In this document: positions 32,159-37,823 of the stretch, piece after piece
How the letters are laid out: each line of letters starts with the position of its first letter
Position numbering within the stretch: the stretch's first letter is position 1
Assembly: GCF_003601975.1 (NCBI RefSeq)
Contig: NZ_QZWZ01000056.1
Coordinates: forward strand, 1-37,823
Direction: 5' to 3'
Length of the DNA stretch: 37,823 nt
Source: Mesorhizobium waimense
GTDB taxonomy: Bacteria > Pseudomonadota > Alphaproteobacteria > Rhizobiales > Rhizobiaceae
Program-made: the position numbers and the translations under genes
The notes under the pieces: generated by a model
Told to the model about the DNA's origin: nothing
What the model saw: the letters and a program-made list of their open reading frames with translations, nothing else
Databases searched by the model: none

Positions 32159-32794
32159 TCAGCCCATCAGCCCCGCCGTCAGTTCGCCGCGCTCGGCGAT
32201 GTCGTGCGCGATGCGCTTCTGCCTCTCGCGCTGGCGGTTGGCCTGATGCTTCGCCCAGACTACCGGCCCGAAAACGGCACGGCCGAAAGCATCAATATCG
32301 GCGGGGGTGTTCAGGCGCTTGGGAAGGGGCCCATGAAGACGGGGGAGCTTGAACGTAAACGGGCTGTTATTCACCGCCGCCGGCAATTCCACTATCGTCG
32401 TGACGCGCGCGGCCGGGTTCAGTTGACCGCCGTCTTCTACCAACGAAACTTCGAAGACGCTCCAGCCGGTTGCGGTGAAGGGTTTGACATCATCGACGTC
32501 GGTCACCTTGCCGGCGCCAATACTGACGCCGAGCCAGTCGCCATTCTGGACCCGTTCAACGGCGGCCGGGTCTGTGACGATCGCCACGAAGCGCAAACCA
32601 TCTGCCGACGGCATTAGCTCGACCACATTGCCGAGACGCATGTCGTCCGTGTGCCTATACAGCAACGGGACCGGCAAACTGCATCGAGCCCCCTCTGGCG
32701 CGAAATACAACGGTCGACCGCTCGGAAGCCGACCCATCTCAAAGTCACGCGAGGTCATTGCCAGGCCGGTAATCTTCAGGTGTTTTGTGCTCAT
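32159..32794 (-). CDS. HK97-type prohead-protease-like protein (compact form)
   Basis: A 211-residue protein with the S78-type order LLYRHTDDMRLGNV (candidate His48), GDWLGVSIGAGKV (candidate Ser91) and WSVFEVSLVEDGGQLNPAA (about residues 111-129). The C-terminal about 70 residues are basic (RQRERQKRIAHDIAERGELT). It is clearly different in sequence from the neighbour at 31334, so this is not a recent duplication. The two may form a hetero-oligomer or act on different substrates (inference). The ATG at 32792-32794 follows a tandem CGTTCGAAA repeat that begins at the stop of the previous gene. Confidence 0.7.
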   Translation of the reverse strand: MSTKHLKITGLAMTSRDFEMGRLPSGRPLYFAPEGARCSLPVPLLYRHTDDMRLGNVVELMPSADGLRFVAIVTDPAAVERVQNGDWLGVSIGAGKVTDVDDVKPFTATGWSVFEVSLVEDGGQLNPAARVTTIVELPAAVNNSPFTFKLPRLHGPLPKRLNTPADIDAFGRAVFGPVVWAKHQANRQRERQKRIAHDIAERGELTAGLMG

Positions 32795-32811
32795 GGGCGG
32801 AGCGTGCGCGC

Positions 32812-32853
32812 CGAAACGTTCAATGGGAAGCGTTCGAAACGTTCGAAACGTTC
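32812..32853. repeat. Tandem CGTTCGAAA repeat upstream of the protease-like pair
   Basis: cgaaacgttc (32812-32821) is followed by cgttcgaaacgttcgaaacg and ttc (32831-32853). The 9-base unit contains the palindromes TTCGAA and AACGTT. It fills the gap between the stop of the HTH gene (32852) and the start of the protease-like gene (32794). A regulator site is possible. Confidence 0.65.
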
Positions 32854-33136
32854 ACGCTCGAAGGTGCCGGCGAAGCGCGGACAGGCTCACCCGATGGCGG
32901 CCTACGACCTTGTGCCCGATGTCGGGAAACTCGCGACACAGGCGCCGAACAACCTGCTTCGAGATCCCAAACCGTTGCGCTGCAATCGCGCTGTCGACGA
33001 GACCCTCAGCGTCGAAGGTGTCCGCGCTGGTCGCGACCGGCCCGGGCTCGTCGGCGATCAGCCCTGCCAGCCGCTCGACCTCCGCGGCGATTGCGGCGAG
33101 GCCAGCGAGGAGCGTGGCGCGGTCGATCTCGCTCAT
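32852..33136 (-). CDS. Small helix-turn-helix DNA-binding protein
   Basis: A 94-residue protein: an N-terminal helical half (MSEIDRATLLAGLAAIAAEV) and a C-terminal HTH of the excisionase/MerR-like type (VDSAIAAQRFGISKQVVRRL; GHKVVGRHRVSLSALRRHLR). The ATG at 33134-33136 overlaps the previous stop as ATGA. The longer in-frame reading upstream is antisense-like. Likely a regulator, recombination directionality factor or replication helper of the element. Confidence 0.65.
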   Translation of the reverse strand: MSEIDRATLLAGLAAIAAEVERLAGLIADEPGPVATSADTFDAEGLVDSAIAAQRFGISKQVVRRLCREFPDIGHKVVGRHRVSLSALRRHLRA

Positions 33137-33330
33137 CGCTGGCCATCCGTGATCAACCGCCAGAGCCGCCGCGCGTCGCCTGTGGTCAGCCGGAACCGGC
33201 GGGCAAGCTTGTCGGCAGGCCGGCCAGGGATTGATCGGCAGGCCAGCAAAAACCGCTCGGCCTGGTCGACGAGCTCGGGCGATGGCTCGAATGGCGGTCG
33301 GCAATCGGTCGCGGGATCGGGCGCGGTCAT
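33133..33330 (-). CDS. Small HTH-like phage-block protein
   Basis: A 65-residue product (MTAPDPATDCRPPFEPSPEL) ending in a helix-turn-helix-like KLARRFRLTTGDARRLWRLI. No family recognised. Coupled by ATGA (33133-33136) to the HTH protein downstream, suggesting a paired regulator. Confidence 0.55.
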   Translation of the reverse strand: MTAPDPATDCRPPFEPSPELVDQAERFLLACRSIPGRPADKLARRFRLTTGDARRLWRLITDGQR

Positions 33331-33428
33331 TCGTCGTCGCGCCCCTTTGCGATAGCGTAAGGTTGGACAACGGAACGAAAGGGGTTTTTGCGAATTATTC
33401 TTCTAGATGATTTTTGGAATCGTCGCCC

Positions 33429-33794
33429 ATGATGCTCGCGACCCTCCACCTCGAGACTGCAAGATACGGCGACGTGTATCGCGCCGAAAGGCTCGCGCGG
33501 CTGGGGCGGCAATTGGTGAGGCACATCGCGAGCACGGACGCTTCTGCTCAAAAGGTCGAGCAAGCGCTGGCCATGTTGGCTGAAGCAAACGCGCTCATGG
33601 ACCCTGGTCATGCGGCGCTCGGTTCGATGTCCGACCAGACCAGATCGCCGTCGACCATCTTGCGGGCGAGACCGTCGAGATCACCGGGAAATACGTCATG
33701 TGCGAGCAGCCATTGCCGAGCCTGGGCATCAGAGCAGAACAACGGTATCGGGTCTCGCGCGCGTGCAGGCGTAGGCGCTACCTTGTCTTCGTAG
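33429..33794 (+). CDS. Possible plus-strand hypothetical gene within the phage block
   Basis: The only plus-strand frame in the block that looks coding. The first about 60 residues (MLATLHLETARYGDVYRAER; AQKVEQALAMLAEANALMDP) are helical and have strong third-position GC, and they fill the gap between minus-strand genes (33331-33607). The last third overlaps the DUF1376 gene by about 187 bases and looks antisense-like, so the real end or the gene itself is uncertain. A divergently transcribed small gene is common near phage control regions. Confidence 0.35.
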   Translation: MMLATLHLETARYGDVYRAERLARLGRQLVRHIASTDASAQKVEQALAMLAEANALMDPGHAALGSMSDQTRSPSTILRARPSRSPGNTSCASSHCRAWASEQNNGIGSRARAGVGATLSS

Positions 33795-34216
33795 CGTACT
33801 TCCTCTGATGCTGATGCTGATGGCCATTGGCAAACCGATGGTTCTGCTATTGCGGCTGCTATGGTTGTGCCATTGGCATTCGCATTGGTTTTGCCATCGA
33901 TCTGCCATCTCGCTTCAGCGCCTTTGCGGCCGGCGGCGACCTTCCGTTCACGCTTCGAAGCAGCTTCCGATCGCTCCAGGTCGAGCCGTCGTAGACCTTC
34001 AGCAATGAGCGGACCAACGGCTTTTGCGACGCCTTGCCACCTGTCAGCCTCAACGCCAATCACTCGCATCAGGCGCGTGTCGTCTTCCGGCAACGAACCA
34101 TGCTGCCAATAGTGGCGACGCAAGCGTTCGTAGGCGCCGAACTCTTCGGCAGAGAGGTGGCCTGTCAGAGCCGTCTCGGTGCCGATGTAGACTTTCATCC
34201 AGGCGAGATCGGTCAT
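33608..34216 (-). CDS. DUF1376 (YdaU-like) phage protein
   Basis: A 202-residue protein whose first about 80 residues match DUF1376: WMKVYIGTETALTGHLSAEE, FGAYERLRRHYWQHGSLPED and DTRLMRVIGVEADRWQGVAK. This domain is found in phage replication-initiation regions. A low-complexity Ala/Asn linker follows, then a C-terminal part (SDAQARQWLLAHDVFPGDLD; ARKMVDGDLVWSDIE). The ATG at 34214-34216 (MTDLAWMKVY) overlaps the previous gene as ATGA; the upstream extension is rejected. A role in element replication is inferred. Confidence 0.75.
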   Translation of the reverse strand: MTDLAWMKVYIGTETALTGHLSAEEFGAYERLRRHYWQHGSLPEDDTRLMRVIGVEADRWQGVAKAVGPLIAEGLRRLDLERSEAASKRERKVAAGRKGAEARWQIDGKTNANANGTTIAAAIAEPSVCQWPSASASEEVRYEDKVAPTPARARDPIPLFCSDAQARQWLLAHDVFPGDLDGLARKMVDGDLVWSDIEPSAA

Positions 34217-34428
34217 GTCGACCTCGCTTTGATCAAGTGGCTTTCCCTGATCGCGGCGCATGCCTCGACCGGGGTCAAGTTGAACATTTCGCGCATGGCC
34301 GGGACCAACGGCGCCGGACGCTGGCGTGGTGGCGTTGTGGCCAGCCATTGCGCTGCCTCGTCGATCGAATGCGGATGCTCATGACTGAGGCCAGTCGAGC
34401 CGCCTATGGGAAGCGCCCCCGTCCTCAT
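34213..34428 (-). CDS. Small hypothetical phage-block protein
   Basis: A 71-residue product with a helical centre (SIDEAAQWLATTPPRQRPAP; MREMFNLTPVEACAAIRESH). No family recognised. ATGA overlaps at both ends (34425-34428 and 34213-34216) support translation in series with its neighbours. Confidence 0.55.
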   Translation of the reverse strand: MRTGALPIGGSTGLSHEHPHSIDEAAQWLATTPPRQRPAPLVPAMREMFNLTPVEACAAIRESHLIKARST

Positions 34429-34505
34429 GGGATGATCCCCAGAAGTATGGCGGCTACGAAAATGACTGCTGTGCCGGCGACGAGATAGGGAAGCGAGGCG
34501 GCCAT
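34425..34505 (-). CDS. 26-residue single-span membrane miniprotein
   Basis: The frame from ATG 34503-34505 encodes MAASLPYLVAGTAVIFVAAI followed by LLGIIP: one hydrophobic helix and little else. GGAG lies about 10 bases upstream. The start is 1 base from the stop of the previous gene and the end overlaps the next gene by ATGA, so it fits a coupled series. Too short for a family call; small phage membrane proteins can be toxins, holin-like or regulators, none shown here. Confidence 0.5.
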   Translation of the reverse strand: MAASLPYLVAGTAVIFVAAILLGIIP

Positions 34506-34506
34506 T

Positions 34507-34731
34507 TTATGCGGTCTCCTTGAACCAGTTTTCAGCCTGATCGATGTCCCAGAAGGACGCCAGCAGATCATTGCCTTGCCGGATGGCGAAGTAGGCCAGG
34601 AAGACACGCCGGTCTCCGCCATTGCGAGCGACGATCTGCAGCCCGCGAGCCTTTGCAACCGCCTGCAGCTTGACCAGCCGGTCAATGCGGTCGCGTGGCC
34701 AGTACTTCTTGAAGCTTTTCGGGACAGCCAT
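34507..34731 (-). CDS. Small basic hypothetical protein
   Basis: A 74-residue product (MAVPKSFKKYWPRDRIDRLV ... FWDIDQAENWFKETA) with a basic first half. No family recognised. Its ATG (34729-34731) abuts the stop of the AlpA-like gene with no gap, and the membrane miniprotein follows at 1 base. Confidence 0.55.
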   Translation of the reverse strand: MAVPKSFKKYWPRDRIDRLVKLQAVAKARGLQIVARNGGDRRVFLAYFAIRQGNDLLASFWDIDQAENWFKETA

Positions 34732-34953
34732 TTATGCGGCCTCCGGTTGACGCGCGGCCGATGCCCTATCAAGCACGGCCATGATCTCGCTACGGCGCCA
34801 ACGGGACGTGCCGGGTCCAAGCTTAAGCGGCGCCGGAAAGCGTCCGGACTTGATGCCCTTGTAGAGTGTGGAAGGGGTGATGGGTGTCTCTCTGCCACCG
34901 ATCAACTGGCAAGCAACCGTGATCGGAACCAGATCGTCTGACGTGTCTTCCAT
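34732..34953 (-). CDS. AlpA-like helix-turn-helix regulator
   Basis: A 73-residue protein (MEDTSDDLVPITVACQLIGG) with the AlpA/MerR-type HTH: TPSTLYKGIKSGRFPAPLKL and TSRWRRSEIMAVLDRASAAR. AlpA-like proteins regulate integrase or excision in P4-like elements and prophages. ATG 34951-34953 has GAGGACT upstream; a GTG 30 bases earlier is possible. First clear element gene of the coupled series, so it could control the whole minus-strand transcript. Confidence 0.7.
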   Translation of the reverse strand: MEDTSDDLVPITVACQLIGGRETPITPSTLYKGIKSGRFPAPLKLGPGTSRWRRSEIMAVLDRASAARQPEAA

Positions 34954-35024
34954 GATAGTCCTCGCGTTGCGTGGGGTGTTCACGCAACGAAAGGTGGCAG
35001 TGCCGGTTTGTGATATGAACTAGG

Positions 35025-35501
35025 CTATTCCACAAAAATGCTGATGCCCGAGAGGGACGCTAAAATCACATCGGCCGACCATTCCCGCATTTGGGTGAGG
35101 CAAAAATTGTAGGCGGCCGGAGCTTCTTTCGGCGCGCGATCTCGGCTCAATGCATGGTAAAAATTCTGGACATCCTGCTTATCGAAGCCGGTCGCCTTTG
35201 CCACTTCGCTTATAGCTGCAGCAGCCTTGCGGCCGTGGTCGAGCGTGAGCGCCTTGACCGCGGCGGCGGCATAGGCCAGCGACAGTGTGTGACCATGCGG
35301 TTTGGAGGAGCCGGCACGCACTCCCCTGCTTTGCTCGATCGCATGGCGCAATTGAAAATGCATGACCTGGATCGGGTCGCTTGAGGGTCTGTTGATGCCT
35401 ATCGCTCGGCAATATTCGCGGAATGTATTGATCAGCGACCATTGCCAATCATCGTCCTTGTTGAGCAGCTTCTGACGCACGCTGTCCAGCGAGCTAACCA
35501 A
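35025..35501 (-). CDS. Hypothetical protein at the right edge of the phage block
   Basis: A 158-residue product (SVRQKLLNKDDDWQWSLINT; HFQLRHAIEQSRGVRAGSSK; LDHGRKAAAAISEVAKATGF; NFYHALSRDRAPKEAPAAYN). No family recognised; helical, possibly a control-region protein. No ATG is available near the 5' end. A TTG (35499-35501) is the only start, and the frame upstream to the stop near 35536 (SQNWSAYEADAT) looks coding, so the gene may be 5'-truncated. Treat the start as uncertain. Confidence 0.5.
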   Translation of the reverse strand: MVSSLDSVRQKLLNKDDDWQWSLINTFREYCRAIGINRPSSDPIQVMHFQLRHAIEQSRGVRAGSSKPHGHTLSLAYAAAAVKALTLDHGRKAAAAISEVAKATGFDKQDVQNFYHALSRDRAPKEAPAAYNFCLTQMREWSADVILASLSGISIFVE

Positions 35502-35840
35502 CGTTGCATCCGCCTCATAGGCTGACCAGTTCTGTGACTACGAATTTCTTTGCCCACGCCGGTTCACGACAGAAGGCACTAAATTCGCGCGAGCGGCTAA
35601 TTGGTGTTCTGGATGTAGCCTTAAGCGATGATCGAATAATGGAGGCGTTCAAAGGGCGGAATCTATGACCACGGCGTGCCGACCGGGGAGTCCATCTTCA
35701 CCGCCTCTTGTCCGGCGTCACGGCGTGGTTTGTGAAGGCCAGGTTGTGGTCCTTACGGCCGGCGTCACGGCATGGCTGGCAGTACAGAACCTTGATCAGA
35801 TCCCAATGCATGCAGCCATGGTCGTCGCCCAGGCGCCGGG
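35502..35840. other. 339-base gap with a degraded gene
   Basis: No intact gene is supported. The right half holds a minus-strand fragment (next entry). The left half (about 35502-35697) contains only short frames and nothing I can name. It marks the junction between the phage-like block and the ligase region. Confidence 0.5.
35698..35840 (-). pseudogene. C-terminal fragment of a small Cys-containing protein
   Basis: The minus-strand frame reads GDDHGCMHWDLIKVLYCQPC, then RDAGRKDHNLAFTNHAVTPD before its stop. It looks like coding sequence with a CxxC pair. It has no proper start: the frame upstream runs antisense-like through the end of the ligase gene. I read it as the 3' remnant of a gene, identity unknown. 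Confidence 0.4.
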
Positions 35841-36718
35841 CTAGCCCGTCTCTTCCCGAAAACCCTGCAATGAGGCATGGCGCAAATCCTCCTCGCCGCG
35901 TAGGTGCTTCACACGCCCGATCAGCCCCGGCTTGACCCATTGCGTCGCCGGCCGCTTCATGCCCTTGGGCGCCGTCCCTGCGTGCTCCTGGACACGCTGC
36001 CAGAGCCGTTCGCGCATCTCCCGGTTTAGGGTGATGAAGGCCGAGCCGACATAGCGGCCTGTGCCTCGGTCGGCCATCAAAGCGAACGCGGGCTTGCCGG
36101 CCTCGCGCTCGACGCCGAGCAGGTCGTATTCGTCGATCGTGAAAGCCTTCGTCTTCAGCCAGGCCGTCGAGTTGCCGCTTCGGTACTTGCTGTCGCGACG
36201 CTTCGACACCATGCCTTCAAGTCCGGCCTGGTCGACCAGGTGGAAGATCGCCTTGGCATCGCCCGGCAACGCCTGGCTGAATTGGATGCGCCCGCCTTCC
36301 CGGATCATCTCGGCCAGGATCTCGCGGCGGTCCTTCTAGAGGCATGTCTCGCAGATCGTGGCCATTTAGGTGCAGGAGGTCGAAGGCGACGAAATAGAGG
36401 TCGTGTTGGCGCCGGGTGATTGCTTTGCGCAACTCGCTGAAGTCAGACAGGCCTGCATCATTGAGCACGATGATCTCGCCGTCGATGATGGCGCCTTCAG
36501 CCTCCAGGTCGGCGGCAGCCTTTGCGAGGTCGCGGTATTTCGAAGTCCAGTCCAGACCACGCCGGGTGAAGATGCGCACACCGTCGGCGTCCCGGACGAT
36601 CTGGGGAGCGGTAGCCGTCGAACTTGATTTCATGGGACCAGCCATCGCCCTCGGGAGGCTTCTCGACGAGCGTCGGCATCAAGGGCGGGACGAACTTCAA
36701 ACGCATACGCAGACTCAC
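35841..36718 (-). pseudogene. ATP-dependent DNA ligase (LigD-type ligase domain), two frameshifts
   Basis: Three frames in order restore a ligase of about 290 residues. Frame one has MRLKFVPPLMPTLVEKPPEG and HEIKFDGYR with the KxDG active-site Lys. Frame two has VRIFTRRGLDWTSKYR, IIDGEIIVLND and YFVAFDLLHLNGHDLRDMPL. Frame three has GLEGMVSKRRDSKYRSGNST and the OB-fold part (GRYVGSAFI; MKRPATQWVKPGLIGRVKHL) to the stop. Each shift fits one extra C, in a C-run near 36608-36611 and near 36335-36338. This matches stand-alone rhizobial ligases of the NHEJ type that work with Ku; no Ku gene is in the window. Recent pseudogene or sequence error. Confidence 0.85.
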
Positions 36719-36880
36719 GGAACGATCGAGGCGTGACGCCTAAATCTTAGCTCCGAAGCATTTTAGCAAAATTGAATATTCGAATGAACGGCCTATAATT
36801 TGCCAAACCGGGAGTTGGGCCGACGCTGTTCAGGCTGTCACGCGACCCAGCACGGTTGGATCAGCAACGGGAGGGAAGTT

Positions 36881-37288
36881 ATGGCAGACGTGACGCTGGG
36901 AAGTCAGAACTCCGATCTCGTACGGCGCGGTTATGCGGCGTTCGACGCCGGAGACATGGATACGCTCACGCAAACGATCGACGCGTCCTGCACGTGGCAT
37001 AGTCCGGGGAAGAGTTCGCTCGCCGGAGACTACAAGGGTCACGAAGCGATTTTTGGCCACTTCGGCCGGTTGGGAAGCGAAACTCACGGGACCTTCAAAT
37101 CCAATCTCTTGCACGTAACGGAGAGCGACGACGGATCGGTGGTCGCCGTCCATCGCGATACCGCGGAGCGGAATGGCAAACGGCTGGATATGCTCACTTG
37201 CATCGTCTTCGACATCAAGGGCGGCAAGGTGATGGACGGCCGGGAGTATATCTACGACCTCCACGCCTGGGAGGCATTCTGGGCGTAA
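36881..37288 (+). CDS. SnoaL/NTF2-like protein
   Basis: A 135-residue cone-fold protein: LVRRGYAAFDAGDMDTLTQT with the start of the fold, SCTWHSPGKSSLAGDYKGHE, then strands including VVAVHRDTAERNGKRLDMLT, VFDIKGGKVMDGREYIYDLH and AWEAFWA. Members include ketosteroid isomerase-like enzymes and proteins of unknown role; the substrate is not shown. ATG 36881 follows GGGAGGGAAG closely. Upstream in-frame sequence is excluded. Stands alone in the accessory region. Confidence 0.82.
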   Translation: MADVTLGSQNSDLVRRGYAAFDAGDMDTLTQTIDASCTWHSPGKSSLAGDYKGHEAIFGHFGRLGSETHGTFKSNLLHVTESDDGSVVAVHRDTAERNGKRLDMLTCIVFDIKGGKVMDGREYIYDLHAWEAFWA

Positions 37289-37311
37289 AGGCCCATCGGT
37301 GGGGTCATCCA

Positions 37312-37524
37312 ATGCGCAAGGCAGTAGCGAGGCGTCTTCGATCGATCCGACAAGCGCTGCTGCCTCTGTTGGGTTTTACTGGCTGGCATGCAGACATCAA
37401 CGCAGCGGGCATGCCCGTTTGGCGACGCTACATCGCGAGAACGGACTCATGGGAGATTCGCCCGATGACGCCCGAAGAGGAAGCCAAAGCTCTCGATTGG
37501 TATTATCCACCGTATATGATGTAA
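37312..37524 (+). CDS. Small hypothetical protein
   Basis: A 70-residue product (MRKAVARRLRSIRQALLPLL, then HADINAAGMPVWRRYIARTD and EIRPMTPEEEAKALDWYYPP) with a basic amphipathic start. Family not recognised. It begins 23 bases after the SnoaL-like gene in the same direction, so could share its transcript. The start is weakly supported. Confidence 0.45.
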   Translation: MRKAVARRLRSIRQALLPLLGFTGWHADINAAGMPVWRRYIARTDSWEIRPMTPEEEAKALDWYYPPYMM

Positions 37525-37572
37525 GGGCCATCAGAGCCCACCAGCGTACAAAGGTGGCTAGCGCGTCAAAGC

Positions 37573-37686
37573 CTATTGTGATCGACCTCTCCGCAAAAAC
37601 AGCTCGGCAGTGATTTTGTCTCTGTCCCCACTATGCCTGGCGATCAAAGCCAACGCTTCCTGGCGGCCAATGTTGCCGAGCTTCAT
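37573..37686 (-). pseudogene. Gene fragment next to the IS66-like end
   Basis: Minus-strand frame MKLGNIGRQEALALIARHSG, then DRDKITAELFLRRGRSQ and a stop. It looks coding, but continues at its N-terminus into what I take to be IS66 sequence. It may be the 3' part of a gene cut by that insertion. Identity unknown. Confidence 0.3.
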
Positions 37687-37696
37687 GAGGTACGGA

Positions 37697-37823
37697 GTAA
37701 CCGGTGTTCTGCCCCCACATTGCCCGCTGTCGCCTGATCTGTGATCGAGTTTCCATGGACGAGCGACAAGGAGTTTCTCCATGGACACTACATTGGAGGT
37801 TCTCACGACCCGGCGGAACCGAC
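37697..37823 (+). mobile_element. Probable IS66-family element, left end (partial)
   Basis: From about 37697 (gtaaccgg) to the window end. The GTAA start and the leader before a small transposase gene with a strong ribosome site fit IS66-type elements. The exact terminus is inferred; no second end or target duplication is visible. Confidence 0.4.
37781..37823 (+). CDS. Probable IS66-family TnpA/OrfA, N-terminal fragment
   Basis: ATG 37781 with AAGGAG 7 bases upstream opens MDTTLEVLTTRRNR and runs off the window. The short start followed by a basic stretch resembles rhizobial IS66 first-ORF proteins, which carry an HTH. Only 14 residues are present, so the family call is tentative. Confidence 0.45.
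   Translation, partial: MDTTLEVLTTRRNR

Noticed and set aside
33327..33611. 94-residue minus-strand frame with an ATGA overlap to the DUF1376 gene
   Set aside because: The overlap is tempting, but the protein is His/Arg/Ser-rich without coding character, and the plus-strand frame in the same place looks better.

Overview
The window reads as chromosomal DNA of a Rhizobiales alphaproteobacterium, most likely Mesorhizobium or a close relative. The clues are the high GC content, a dgt-argS-SPOR-nagZ-scpAB-tatABC gene order, an ExoR-type periplasmic regulator next to ilvD, a pcm-tolC-popZ-valS block, and rhizobial-type IS630 and IS66 ends. This is recognition from sequence alone; no search was run.

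Core region (about 158-25640). A long minus-strand cluster runs dgt, argS, a 1194-residue SPOR membrane protein, nagZ, scpA, scpB, tatA, tatB, tatC. Many of its junctions overlap by a few bases. It joins nucleotide and tRNA metabolism, cell-wall recycling and septation, chromosome condensation and Tat export. Divergent from dgt is a plus-strand group: erpA (Fe-S insertion), a VOC protein, xthA and a small exported protein. Back on the minus strand come ilvD and exoR (overlapping by 14 bases), a FadL-type outer-membrane protein, valS, a frameshifted VOC gene, popZ, a TolC-type outer-membrane channel, an isoaspartate methyltransferase-like gene, tRNA-Cys and a small PGPGW-like membrane protein.

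Accessory region (about 25861-37823). It starts directly at tRNA-Asn(GTT). After two small coupled genes, an anchored hypothetical protein and a DUF1254 protein comes a dense minus-strand block (about 28873-35501) of phage character. It has short genes with ATGA overlaps, an AlpA-like regulator, a DUF1376 protein, two small HTH proteins, two different HK97-type prohead-protease-like proteins side by side, and a LamG-domain protein. No integrase, terminase large subunit, portal or major capsid gene is visible, so this is either a decayed prophage or a small satellite-like element. Beyond it lie a twice-frameshifted ATP-dependent DNA ligase (LigD-type ligase domain), a SnoaL/NTF2-like protein and small unknown genes.

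Both window ends fall inside insertion sequences (IS630 on the left, probably IS66 on the right). That is how a draft contig usually ends at multicopy repeats. The most interesting parts are the phage-derived block with its tandem protease pair, the SPOR protein with a 7-residue tandem repeat, the ilvD/exoR overlap and the paired frameshifts in two otherwise intact genes.
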